Assembly: GCA_027625915.1 (NCBI GenBank)
Contig: JANTQA010000042.1
Location: forward strand, 5,840,001 to 5,904,000
DNA length: 64,000 nucleotides
Origin: Anaeramoeba flamelloides
Taxonomy: Eukaryota > Metamonada > Anaeramoebidae
Reading direction: 5' to 3'
This document shows positions 34,776 through 46,520 of this stretch, piece by piece (positions within the stretch are counted from its first letter, which is position 1; each line of letters opens with the position of its first letter). The notes under the pieces were generated by a model. That model did not search any database. It had not been told where the DNA came from and saw only the letters and a program-made list of their open reading frames with translations. The translations under genes were made by a program, and so were the position numbers.

Positions 34776-37345
34776 ATTTGTAGAAATGGGCATCTTTTTA
34801 ATTTGAAAAAAATAGAATTTTTTGACGATACACATTTTAAACTGTATTTCAAAGATTTTTTTATTGACATTTATCATCCTGATGTTATAGATTTTTTAGA
34901 TCAAATTCGAGAAAATTATTTCAAAATTGTAAATGGATTCCCAGAAGAGAAATTATGTAAATTTAATGATTATTCTGTTATTGTTACTGATTGCTCTTCT
35001 GAAAGTACTGAAGAAAATGTTAATTTCAATTTCCAACAATCTCTTAGATTAAATAATGTTAATAATCATACAAATGATAAACTCTTAAATAAATATGAAA
35101 CAAATAAACAGGGTCAGAAAATAAAAAATGATAAAGAAAAGGAAAAAGGGGATGGAAACGGGTTAGAAAAAGAAAAAGAAATTGAAATAATAATTGAAAA
35201 TGAAAATGAAAAAAAAAATATTTCCTTTTGCGAAACTGTTTCAGATATGGATATAGAACTGGGAATGGATATGTATATTGGAGTGGGGATGGAAAATGAT
35301 TGTCTAAACTATTATTTAAATGAAGGCGAAAGGAAAAGGAAAAGGAATAAAGAAAAAAACACTCCAAACGAAAGGGAAACATGTGAAGTTGAAGGGGGGA
35401 GGGAAAAGGAAAAAGAGAAGGAAAAGAGAAGCAAAATTAAAGATAAAAAAAAAAAATTAAATAAAAAAATTTCGTCCAAAGATCTGTATTTACCACAAAA
35501 AAATATTCGAAACCCATCACCCAGGAAGAGTTTGAAAATGAAATCTAATAAGAGAGATATCTTGAGGACAAAATCTTTCGATACCTTTTCTGATATCCAA
35601 AGATCCGATTCCCTTTGGGGGTTTAAAAACCAGGATTACAAAGCATACCCTGGCAATGGGTTTATCAAAAGCTACAAAGCGTGGTGTAGTTTTTACCGTA
35701 CGCCAATAAGCAATTCGTTTATTATTTTTGTCAAAAGCCAATGCTTTGAAAAAAAAAAAAAAAAAAAAAAATGATTGATTTATCAAATTTTAAAAAAATT
35801 GATCTCTATGTGAAAAATAGTATTGACATTTATCCAATCATATCTGCATTAAAATATAACGACTACTTTCGTGAATTTAAACTAACTAACGTGTATCGGA
35901 AGGATCCAATAACATTGCTTAGTTATGTGCTCGAGTCAAATTATTCAATCGAAAAGGTGACCCTAAGTGGGCTTGAATCGTATGAAGGGTTTGCCCGATT
36001 TGGGCAAGCAGTCAGGGCAAACCCAAATTGCCAATTAACATATCTTGATTTGTCTGGGAACAAAATAACCAAAAACGAATCAAAAAAGTTTGCAAATGGA
36101 TTAAAATGCTTGAATGAGCTGCGCACCCTAAATTTAAGTTTTTGTGGGTTAGTTGATTCCAGTTTGTCAAATATAATCGAGGGTGTGCGTGGATTAAATA
36201 AATTCGAGTCCTTGAATCTGTCTGGTAACAAATTTGGATCAAAGTCCACAAACCTTTTAACTCATTTGCTCTCGATCAAGAGACAAAAAAACAAAACAAA
36301 TAGAAAAATGACTTTACAGTTATTGATGCTTGATTTTACAGGCATTCGTTTCAAGCCCATTTCCGCAGCGTTATATCATTCGCACATACAATATTTAAGT
36401 TTCATCGGCAATAATTTTAGCCAAGATGACACATATTGTCTCATTGAGGTCTTAAAGGAAATCCAAAATTTAAAGCATTTGGATCTTTCTTCTTGTAATT
36501 TAACAAAAGAAATACTTGTTGCAATTTTGGATTCGATACTATCAAATGAAAAATTATGTGGATTTAGATTATCCGCGAGCAATAACCCCCTTGGGGCAGA
36601 GGCTGGCAAAATGCTATTGCAGCTGTTTGAAATGAACAGGAAAACGTCAACCCTCAGGGAATTAATTTTAGATAACAATGAACTTGGTGCCATAGGTATC
36701 AAGCATTTATTACGGGGTGTCAAATATTTGAAATCATTAAAAAAATTGTCAATCTCGAGAAATATCTTCAAGGGGGTTGCAGTCGAGGAACTACAAGAGC
36801 CCCTAATAAATTTGTTAATTGGATCTTCAATTACGCATTTGCGTTGGAAGGGGAATGAAAGATACTTTCTTGGTAAATGGTTTCCTAAACTGTTAAAGGG
36901 TATCACTCATATACAAAACTTCACGATCTTGGATTTATCGAAAAACCATTTCGAAGCAGAAGGGCTATCGATAATAAATGATTTATTATCAAAAAATATC
37001 TTAAAAGTGAACTGCCTGTTTATAGACAATAATAATTTCACACTTTCAACCTTAGAAAATTTTATGGGCGCAATACATCACAACAATTATTTAACCTTTG
37101 GTAAAATGCCTGAATGTGATATCGCACAAATAATTAAAAGCTCAGATAAACGTTCAAAAAATGCAGTACAAAAACACATAAATACTTATAGAAACAGTTT
37201 TTTGAAAAAATTATCTTTAAACCGCAAAAAATTAAATATAAAAACAGATAAAGAATTCATGATAAGTGCAGATGGAATTGATACTCTCAGCCAAAAGGAA
37301 TTGTTTTTTTATATAAATAATCTATTTTTTTCAAATGGTGAATGA
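34776..37345 (+). CDS. CARMIL-like protein, exon 2 (rest of PH-type domain, linker, leucine-rich repeats)
   Basis: After an acceptor at 34774-34775 the frame reads ICRNGHLFNLKKIEFFDD, the second half of the CARMIL PH domain, closing with DVIDFLDQIRENYFKIVNGF. A long charged linker follows (to about 35480), then a region corresponding to the start of the CARMIL LRR module. At an A23 run (35749-35771) the frame must change (net +1, or -2) to continue as MIDLSNFKKIDLYVKNSIDI. About sixteen leucine-rich repeats follow (LTYLDLSGNKI, LRTLNLSFCGL, LKHLDLSSCNL, LRELILDNNEL and others), ending with a cap FGKMPECDIAQIIKSSDKRS that matches the CARMIL 'MP.YD..Q' segment. The C-terminal helical, capping-protein-binding and proline-rich regions of animal CARMILs are absent. 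The LRR part is less AT-rich than the linker. Confidence 0.8.
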
Positions 37346-37686
37346 ATTAAAACGTAATTTAAATTTATAAATATGTATATGTATGTATATTTATTGTTAA
37401 TAAAATAAATAAGTTAAATGTATGTATGTATATTTCTGTATATATATATTAATAAATATAAATTATTACAAACATGATTTTTTTTTTTTTTTTTTTTAAA
37501 AATAGGTTTTATATTAAAAAAGGAATTTTCCTTCTATCATAATTTTAAGATATAAATTAAACGGTTCAAGATAATAAAACTGTTTTTTTTTTATTTCAGA
37601 AGGTTTACAAGATATAAAAGTTTTCAAATCGTGGAAAAAGTTTAATAATTAGTTGTATATTATACAACCCAAAAAAAAAAAAAAAA
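37346..37686. other. 3' flank of the CARMIL-like gene
   Basis: AT-rich with TATG/TGTA repeats (37370-37445) and a T run (about 37478-37497). No further exon with CARMIL C-terminal character is visible. Confidence 0.5.
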
Positions 37687-38244
37687 TAAACTCCATTTCA
37701 CTTAAAGAAGCCGAGCCAAAAATGAAAAAGTCACTTTATTTTTTAAAAATCAATCAAAATTTGATTATTTAGAAATACAAGATATAATAAACTTCGTATT
37801 AGGGTCGATAATCATAAAAGAAAAAAGCCTGAACAAACCATAAATTTCAAAAAAAAAAAAAAAATGATTAAAAATTTTTTTTACCCTCTTCATTGGAAAG
37901 TCTCGTGTATAATTTCTCAATTTCTTTAGGAAAATAATTTTGTTAACAAAAATATTTTTTACTTGTAAATATATGAATTTTAAAAGAACTTACAAAATCT
38001 CACTTTTCTTAATGTTTATTTTGAGATTCAAACATTTTTTTTTCAAATATAATTTTTAAAATATAATTTTTAAAATATAAGAAAGAAAAGAAAAAAAGAA
38101 GAAAAAAAAAATTTTGGAAAATAAGAAAAAATGATTTTGATCTAAAAATTGAAATTTTAGTTTGAGAAAAGTAATGAATTAAACTCATTGAATGTGTTCT
38201 AATTCTACAATAAAACTATCTCCTTTGACTGAAAGGGGGTTTAT
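37687..38244. repeat. Inverted-repeat element F4, copy 2
   Basis: 558 bp similar end to end to 6244-6823. The left end is TAAACTCCATTTCACTTAAAG and the right end the inverse of TAAACCCCCTTTCAGTCAAAG. Shared blocks include CCTGAACAAACC, CTTCATTGGAA and AATGAATTAAACTCATTGAA. A TA-rich microsatellite lies downstream near 38411-38440. Confidence 0.7.
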
Positions 38245-38409
38245 TATCTAAACTTTCTAATAATTAATATATAAATTCACTTTATTTTATATCTTATTAT
38301 GAAGATTCAAACATATCTAGAAATTAAATTAAATTACATTTCATAAGATTACATTTTATATTATTTTGGAGGTTGGTAAAAATATTTTTGATATACCTTA
38401 CAAAATTAA

Positions 38410-38441
<32 letters not shown>

Positions 38442-38570
38442 TCCGACAAGTATTGGTTCATTCCTAGAAGGGATGAATTTATTTAACTATTTTTTAGTAA
38501 AATTTGAAAGAATGAAGTAAAATATATCGATTTTACAAATAAACAGTAAACTGGAGAAAATTTAACAGCA

Positions 38571-38637
38571 ATTTTCCAGAATTTAAAAGAATAGAGCAAA
38601 ATCAAAGATTTTTCACTATTCTTTTGAACACTGAAAA
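38571..38637. repeat. Short hairpin repeat F7, copy 2
   Basis: TTTTCCAGAATTTAAAAGAA on the left faces CTATTCTTTTGAACACTGAA on the right; AGAGCAAAATC and GATTTTTCAC continue the arms towards the centre. Confidence 0.6.
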
Positions 38638-38974
38638 GATAAGGAAGATTATTATTAATTTAGGAAAAAATATGAAAATTTGAAAAATTTTCTTTTAATT
38701 TCTATAATTAAAAAACCTGAATTAAATCCAAGATTTTACCTAATTCTTTTAAATTTAAAAAAAAAATAAATAGAGGCAGTAAAATATAAATTATTAATCT
38801 GGATTATGTAATTTTTATTTATTATGGATATTCTTTTATCAGTAACTTGTCCATCCTGTGAATTATCTGAGGCTTTTAAGAGTGTTGTCAAGTGAAGTAT
38901 ATAATTTAATGGAGAAATAAAAAGAAAATTGTTGAATTGTCTTTTTATTTCATAAATTAAAAAAAAAAAAAGGT

Positions 38975-39045
38975 GGTTTTTCCAGAATTCAATGGATAAA
39001 GTGAAATCTTTGATTTTACCCTTTTCTTTTTAATCTTGGAAAACC
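38975..39045. repeat. Short hairpin repeat F7, copy 3
   Basis: GGTTTTTCCAGAATTCAA on the left faces TTTTTAATCTTGGAAAACC on the right, with AAAGTGAAATC and GATTTTACCC inside. A degenerate half lies between this and copy 2 at about 38690-38755. Confidence 0.6.
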
Positions 39046-40014
39046 TAACAACAGTTTTATGTTTATAATTCTTCCACATCAATAAAATAATTATTTTTTA
39101 TCAGAATGTTTTAAGTATTTTTCTTTTTCTCTTTTTTTATTTTGCTAAATTTTCTATCATTAATCCTTTCCTATAATAAATAAATACATAAATTACAAGA
39201 GGTTGAGCAAAATGTAAATTGTAAAAAAGAACAATTTATTGAAATGAATAAATTGATTATAAAAAAGAAATTTTACCTATTCAGAACTTAAATAACAGAA
39301 TTAAAGTTACTTTTTTATTTCATTTTTCTACCCTAAAAAAAAATTTTTTTTGGAATTTTTGTTTTTGAAAGTTAATCAAAAATAACTATTTTGTGATCTT
39401 TTAAATTTTCTATTATAAACCGTCTTTCATAATAATTGGCCCATTAAAAATCAAATTTTAAATAAAAATATTTTTAATAATTGAAGTTATCTATTATAAT
39501 ATAAAAATTTAGATTTTAATATTCAATACTATACCCAAGAGATATTTATTTTTTGTCTAAAAATAAAAGAACGAAAAATAAAAAAAAACTGTTAAAAAAA
39601 ATTGGGACATTTATTTTGAAAGAAGCATTACATGAAAAATAGACAATTTAAAAAAGTAAAAAAACCCATTTATCGATTCTCCTTCCATTTGAATAACTAA
39701 ATCTAATCTCTTTTTCATATTCGAACCCAATTTTTCATTAATTCATCGGTTACTTCTTTCAAATTTTTCATTTTCATTTTCCATTTTAACAAAACACTTT
39801 TGAAAAAATAAAAAAGAGAAAAAATGATTTATTTTCAAACTTTTCATTGTGAGAGGAAAAACTTCAAAACGATACAAAAAGCAATTCATTATTCAAATGA
39901 AAGATGGGTAATTTATTATGAAATTTAGTTTACTTTGATGAAATGTCGAAAAAATTATTTAAAATTTTCAATTTTATTTTTTCTAAAGTTGAATTTTCAA
40001 AAAATGAAAAACAA

Positions 40015-40074
40015 CCTATGAACTTGAGTTTTTCAATGTATTTTCTAATGAATTGAAAAACTCAAATTCGTAGG
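40015..40074. repeat. 60-bp hairpin
   Basis: CCTATGAACTTGAGTTTTTC followed by AATGTAT faces ATGAATTGAAAAACTCAAAT followed by TCGTAGG: 27-bp arms with only three mismatches and a short loop. F6-like sequence lies just beyond, so it may be the core of a larger decayed element. Confidence 0.6.
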
Positions 40075-41224
40075 TAAGTTATATATTGAAAAAATAACAA
40101 TGTTCATTTTGAACTTCTACAGGTATTTGAATAATAAATAGGAAACAATTTTCACTTCATTTTCCATATTTTTCTTTTAGAAATCAAGTCCCCAAACGAA
40201 GTATGATGGTATTTGTGGTCTCTATTTGAAAAAGGAAACGAAAATAAAATGAAAATTTTTCACATTTATTAATTAAATTAAAAGATCAAAGATCGATTAG
40301 AATTGCAATAGAAATCAATATGATTTCTCAACAATCATTTCCATGGTTTCAATAACTTTCGAATAACACATTTTTACCAAGTGACTATTGATCTTGCAAT
40401 AAAAAAAATTGTTGCAACTGAATTAGTTTTTAAAAAAAAAATCTAAAAAAAAAAACAAAAATGTGAAAAAATGATTTAAATTTTGAAAATTTCTGAAATA
40501 AATTATTTCTTCTAATATCTATACAAACCCTTTTAACACATGTATTTTACCAATTACAAATGAGCCGTTTTGACGGGAAAATAGTTTATTACAAAAAAAA
40601 AACACGAATGTTATTTGAAAACATGTATTAGCTTTTTATATAAAAAGAAAACACATCCTATATATTTGAAATGGGTATTAGTTAACCCGAACTGGGGGTA
40701 TTTTAAGAAAAATAATTACTTTAAAATTTTTTTTTTCTTTTTTTTTTTCTGAAATTTATTAGTATCATAAACATTTGGTGGGGTACTAAATACTAGAGAC
40801 ATCTAGAAAAATGTGATTTTTTTTTTTGTTAGATATACAAAATAAAATCCAAAATTATAAAAGCACTTTAAAATGGTCAATTTTTATTTACATTTTAAAA
40901 CCGGAGGATAAAATAAAATTACAAACATGTTAATGATTTTACAAAGGAAACAAGACTTGTTTCAAAAAGAAGAATATGATAGAAATACAATTATAGGTCT
41001 TTTTCAAATAAATAAAGTTTTGTTTAAAAATGAGGATAAATTGTTTTGGACAAATTGAAAGAATTTTCAAAGGCAACAGTTAATTGGAAAGTATCATGAA
41101 TTTTCGATTTTTGTTTGAGGGTCTATTGTCAACGAGTACGATTGCTATGAAAAAAAATTGAAATTTTTTTATAAATTTCTGAAATGTTTTCTTTTTCGAT
41201 TTTTGTCTGTATTAATTCAAAATC

Positions 41225-42177
41225 TTAAAGATTGTCATTTAACTCAACTCCTTGACTCTTGTCGTTTATTTCTTTTGTGTCGTCTGATTTGAAAACATAA
41301 TCTTTAGATTTCAAATTATTTTTGTTCGTTTCCTGCTTTAAATGCGTAATCATAATTTGAAGGAGTGAATTCCCCCAAATAGAGACCGATCTTAAACATA
41401 AAAATGTTTTAAATGGTTCTCCCTTCTTGTTTTTCCATTCAAAATAAAATTCACTCAATCCATTTTTCCTTTTGTTTATTGAAAGTAAAATGATTTAAAA
41501 AAATAAAAAAAAAAGGTGGGGGTTTTGTATAAATTCTAACTATTTGTCATTTAAAAGATAATCCCAAATCAAGTAAAGTGATTTGAATCCTCACACTTGG
41601 TTTTAATATTTGCTGAAAAAATAAATTGAATAAAATTTTCATTCAGCTTTCGAAAAAAATGTTTAAAAGATTAGAGAACAATTTCAAATTTTTATGATAT
41701 GTAAATTAGCTTTTTAACTTTTTTTCGAATTTTGAACTTTGACGATTTATTTTCTTTCTTTATTTGAAAAACTCAGCTGAATGAAAATTTTGTTCTGATT
41801 ATTTTTCATTTAACAAATACGAAATTACTTTTCGACTTACACTTGTTTGGGAATTAATTTGAAACTAGACAAAATAAAAAAAAAAAATTGTTGGAAAATT
41901 ACTCTTTTAATAATTCAATTTGCTCACGAAAAACCATATCACTGGCCTTATTTTGATACATCGACTGTACTGAAGGGCAAAATTCAAAGGGAGTTTTGTT
42001 AAAGTTTGATTTCGTATTAATCCCTAAAAGCTTTTTACAGCTATGGTTAAGATCTATCATAGACAATTTTTTTAATTCAAGAAGCATAACAGCTGTTTTT
42101 GTTTGATGGAATATTTTGAAATATGTTGTTATTTGGGTTTGTGGAATTTCAATTGTTTTCTTGTTTTGGTTTCCCAT
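41225..42177 (-). CDS. Small PAS-domain protein, two exons
   Basis: Exon 1 is 42177-41903 (ATG; donor AAAGA|GTAATT) and exon 2 is 41468-41225 (acceptor ACAAAAG|G; stop TAA), a 434-bp intron in phase 2. The joined product has 172 residues. After MGNQNKK it reads IPQTQITTYFKIFHQTKTAV, then LKKLSMIDLNHSCKKLLGI, FEFCPSVQSMYQ and, across the junction, LKEKNGLSEFYFEWKNKKGE followed by LLQIMITHLKQE. This is the order of strands and helices of a PAS fold: N-terminal cap, core, EFYFEW strand and C-terminal strand. It ends in a polar tail with no kinase, cyclase or other output domain, so it would be a stand-alone sensor or adaptor, or the shortened relic of a larger PAS protein. Ligand and partner are unknown. 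The initial MGN could be N-myristoylated, but position 6 is lysine, which weakens this. Confidence 0.7.
41632..41791. repeat. Inverted-repeat element F5, copy 2, inside the PAS intron
   Basis: AAAATTTTCATTCAGCT at 41632-41648 has its exact inverse at 41775-41791. The arms match 28497-28678, where TTTAGTCAGCTTTCCGAAA and CTGAATGAAAATTTTATTC are seen. It makes up about a third of the PAS intron, so insertion may have enlarged that intron. Confidence 0.55.
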
Positions 42178-44370
42178 TTTTAAAGACTAAGAGACTTTTG
42201 AAAAAGTTATCAATAAAAAAATGAAAAAAAATTTCCAAAAATTATTTTTTAAAAGAAGATGAAATTTTCATTCAAATTTTTATCTTGAAAGGGATTAGTC
42301 GGTGAAATTATTAGAAAGATTTTATGATACTCATGGATTTCTCAAAAGCTAAAGATTGTTTCTATTATTATTTTTACTAAATCCTGATCCCCTTTTTGTC
42401 ATTTCAAGAAAAGAAAGAAGCAACATATAATAAGGGACCAGTCAATGTTAAGTTGAATAAAACCTTATATTTTATTATTTAAAAGCATAATTCTTCTGGA
42501 TTTTTAACAAAAAGTTAATTATTGAATCTGATCTAATTGAAAAAGAAGATTGTAAGATCATATTCAACAATTTAAACATATAAAATCTATTAAGGGGGTA
42601 AGTTGTGTCTTGGTTTTGTTTTAAAGATTTGAGTCAATCTATCTTTAAAGATTTTTTAGATTTTTTGATCTTATAATTTGTAATTTTCTCATTATGTTTT
42701 CAGATTTTTAGGAAAATTCTACCCATTAATTCAGAATTGTTGATTTATCAATCAGTTCTTTCAAAGATTCTTCTTTTTAAAAATTAAAATCGATTATGAT
42801 AGTGAACATGCAAAGATCTATAAAAAATATCAAATTGATCACTTTTTTTTTTTTAATAGGAAATGAGATTAATTTTTATTTTCTAAATATAATTAACAAA
42901 TAATTTGCTAATTTTGAAGAAAAGAAAATTCTAAAGTTCCTAAGATTAGGGATGAAAGACACGGTTGAAGATGTTTGACAAAGTCGACATTTTATTTTTC
43001 CTAATCTTTTTAAGTTTTCACTTTGTCGAAATTCTAGATTTAATAGGGTCTATTGAATCAACCTTCATGAAATTTGTTTTTGCTGATATCTAAATTTTTA
43101 ACTGTCACCTAAACATTTTAAACAGGTTTAAATTTTGAGAAGAAAATAATTTCCTAATTATTTTTCTTAAAACTTCACACTTTTTTTAAAAGTTTTTGTT
43201 ATTCTTGAAAAAAGAGTTGATTTTTTTTATACGGAAAACAAAATTAAAAATTCAATCCATCTGGTATCTATTGTCAATAAGAATTAGTAAACTAGAACAG
43301 AATTCAAAGGTTGAATAACTACCGGGCTTTTTGAAATTGTTTTTGATTGATGGACTCTCAAAAACTAAATAAATTTATTTTTTTAATTTAAATTTTTTTC
43401 GAATCAAGCTCTAAAATTTGAATTATTTCCAATAAAATCAATTAGTGTCATACTGTAGAAATGATATTTTGAATTTTTGCTCGATTTTTTTATCTCATGT
43501 TGATGGCTGTCAAACTTTTACAAATAATTTTTTTTTTTAAATTGGAAAATAATCAAATTGTCAAGAGTTTCAATAAGGTATTCACAAGCAAAAAGGTTAC
43601 TTTGATCCTGTTTTTTTTTTGATTTAGTAAAGCTAATTGAATTATCTTAATAAAACTCACAATTAACAAAATGGTAACGATTGTTATTGAAATGTGTTGT
43701 TTAGTTCGCTTTTGAAAGGGTTTGATGGCTGGCAAATCTCCCGAATATTTCATTTATTTCGATCAAAGGATGAAAAAATGACAGAATTTAGTGAATAGTA
43801 CAATATCTCAAAATGAAAAAGTAGAGAAGGAAAAACCAACTTTTTGCGAAAATTACCCTTTAGAACATTTTATAAAACCTTTTTACATTTTTGAGAATAA
43901 CCTACTGTTAATATTTAGTTTGTGGCCAAGTTTTAATTGTTTTCCCTTTTTATTGAAAGGGTCAAAATGGAGGTAATGAAAAATTTTTCCTTCACTCTTC
44001 TTTGTTATTTTAATGCAAAAACATAGTTGTATAAAAATCACTAATCTTATTTTGTGTTGGATCATTCCTGAAAAATTCTCATTTTTGAAAAAAAGAAAGA
44101 TCATTTTTTTAAGACTTATGGAATAATTTTTATTTAAATTAAATAAAACTTTGACTGGTTTTTAAAAATTTTTTTCAATACTGTTGCCAAAATAATGTGA
44201 GAAGAAAAGTTTAATCCATGTTTCCAAATAAAAAGTGTGTATTTTGGAGATAGAAGAGAGATTCATCAACTTATCAGTGAAAATGACAATAAACCCTAAT
44301 TAAATATGATAATGGTTTCTTAAAGTTCTATTATTTAAAAAAGAAATTCGAAAAATAATGGATCAAATTG

Positions 44371-44403
44371 CAAAATTTTACTCTATCAATAGAGTAAATT
44401 TTG
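44371..44403. repeat. 33-bp near-perfect palindrome
   Basis: CAAAATTTTACTCTAT and ATAGAGTAAATTTTG face each other around a two-base centre. The core resembles the inner part of the F7 hairpins (AGAGTAAAAT), so it may be a remnant of that family. Confidence 0.55.
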
Positions 44404-46507
44404 AAAGAATTTTTATTCATCAAAAAGTCAAAAAAACATCAAAAAAAAAATTGATTAAATTATTTAAAAATTTGAACTATTTGCTTGAATAATTCAAATT
44501 TTATTCAAAATATCAAGAGATTTACTTTCAAAATTGATTTGAACTTTGGTATACTATTGGGTAGTAAATTGGATGATGCATTATATAAAGTAGAAAAAAA
44601 AGCTCCAATTATATTTTGATTTTGAAACAGGGTTTATAGATTTTAAGCATGCCTTATTTTGATAACTGTAAGGATTGTGATATGAAAAATTCCTCAAAAC
44701 TTTTCCCACAAAGCTACCCTAATTCAATTTGTATTGACAATAATAATTGTTTTTACCAGAAAGAAAACAATGAAAAAAATTAGAGATAAAAAGAAACTAA
44801 TTCTTCAGAGTATTTTGGTAATGGAGATTCAATTTAACGAACAAAAAGATTACATTTTATATTCAAAAGTATTAGTTGTAATTTCAATTCAGGAAAAGAT
44901 AAACAGAACCAAAACTAAAAAACCAAAAAAATGAGAAAATCAACAATTTCTTTCAATGGGATTTTTACTTTCTTAGGGCAATCTAACAATTCAAATAACC
45001 AAATTGTCAAAATTCATTGGAAATGTGATCTTGGAAAGTTTAAATTGTTTATTAAGAATTTTATGAAATTATCATCATTTTTTAGTTGAAAATCCTGATT
45101 ATTTTTCTTTTTCATTTTTATGTTTCTTAATGATGGTGTTGGGATTTGTGGTATCTTTTTTTTTTTTTTTGTTGAAATTTCCTTTAAAAAAAAATGAAGA
45201 AAAATTTAATTTTGACCAAATTTGAGAATATTATCATTAGTGCCCCTCTCATAAGTTTAATAAGATTGTAGCAAAATCCTTAAGACAATTTGGTGAATTG
45301 TCAACATATTTCTTAATTAATTTCCATAAAAATTTTGAAAAAAAATTTAATTTTGTAAAAAATCTTTATTAGAAACACTAAATAATTAATTTATTCTAAA
45401 TTAAGATGGGAATTATGACAAAAGATGTATCAAATTTACCCACAGTATGATAACTGAATCTTGTGGTCTATAAATCAAATAAATATGGATAATCCAAGTT
45501 TTTTTTTTTTTGTTAATTTAAATTGTTTAATCTTTTTGATAAATTTACCAATTGAAAAAAACAATTTTATTGTCTCTAATAAGAGTGAATGGATTATAGG
45601 TTTGAAATAGAAACTTTTTTCTCAAGGCCATATTAAAAGAATATCTTTCCTTTTGGTAACAAAACAGTATATTTAAAGTTTTAGAGTTAATAAAAAAGAT
45701 TAAAATTTACCATTTTTATAGTACATCTAAATTCCATATTAAAAAGAAATAATATAATGTTCAATAAAAAGTATTTAAAGTTGGCCAATTTAATATAAAT
45801 TCAAAATACAATTCTTTCAGATTGTATAAAAAAAATACATTATTTTTTTAATTTTGAAGATAAAAGTAAAAGGTTTTGTTTATTTTTTATTTTTCTTACA
45901 TAATTGCAAAATTAAGTTAGATTTCCAATAATCAAAAATAATATAGTATCATAATATCTCTAATTAATTTTTTTGAATTCTGGAAAATTCTGTCAGTCCT
46001 CAAAAGGGATGTTTTTTTATATTATTATTTTAATTAATGATTTTCAAATAAATGTGGATGATGAGTATACGGGTATTTATTAAATCTTTTGCCTAAACTG
46101 ATTAAGGTTTATATCTAATATATTTTCTTTTTCTATTGCTCAATTAATATTTTCATTATCTTTTACAATTTTAATTATCAAATGAAAAAGTATTTTTAAA
46201 AATTTTGACTTTGAGCGCCAGGTTTTTAAAAAAGTAATTTGTAAAAATGTTTAATTTTCATATTTTGATTATTTGCTGTTATTTTTTTTATTTAACCTAA
46301 AATATAAATTGATTCTAAGGTGGGTGTTTAATAGAAAATATCATATTAAAAATAATACAAGGAATGAAAGTAATCCCTTACAAGATTTCTAATTGTAAAT
46401 AATCGGGAAAATTGTTGGGTCATTGCTTATATTTTCAATCAAATCCTTTTTAAACCAAACAATTTTTTTATGAGCCTGGTAATGAACATGTCTAAAACAG
46501 CATTAAA

Positions 46508-46520
46508 GGGGGGGGGGGGG
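46508..46520. repeat. G13 homopolymer
   Basis: Thirteen consecutive G in a strongly AT-rich environment. Comparable C or G runs occur at 6828, 12710, 13434 and 57986. Confidence 0.9.

Larger units (their letters stand above)
38245..41224. other. Gene-free repeat-rich stretch
   Basis: No gene on either strand. Contains a TA microsatellite (about 38411-38440), F7 hairpins (38571-38637 and 38975-39045), an F6-like half near 39270-39300 and another near 40113, and a 60-bp hairpin at 40015-40074. Confidence 0.5.

Noticed and set aside
43791-43976. Short plus-strand frame
   Set aside because: No ATG, no recognisable domain, no splice partner; too short to support as a gene.
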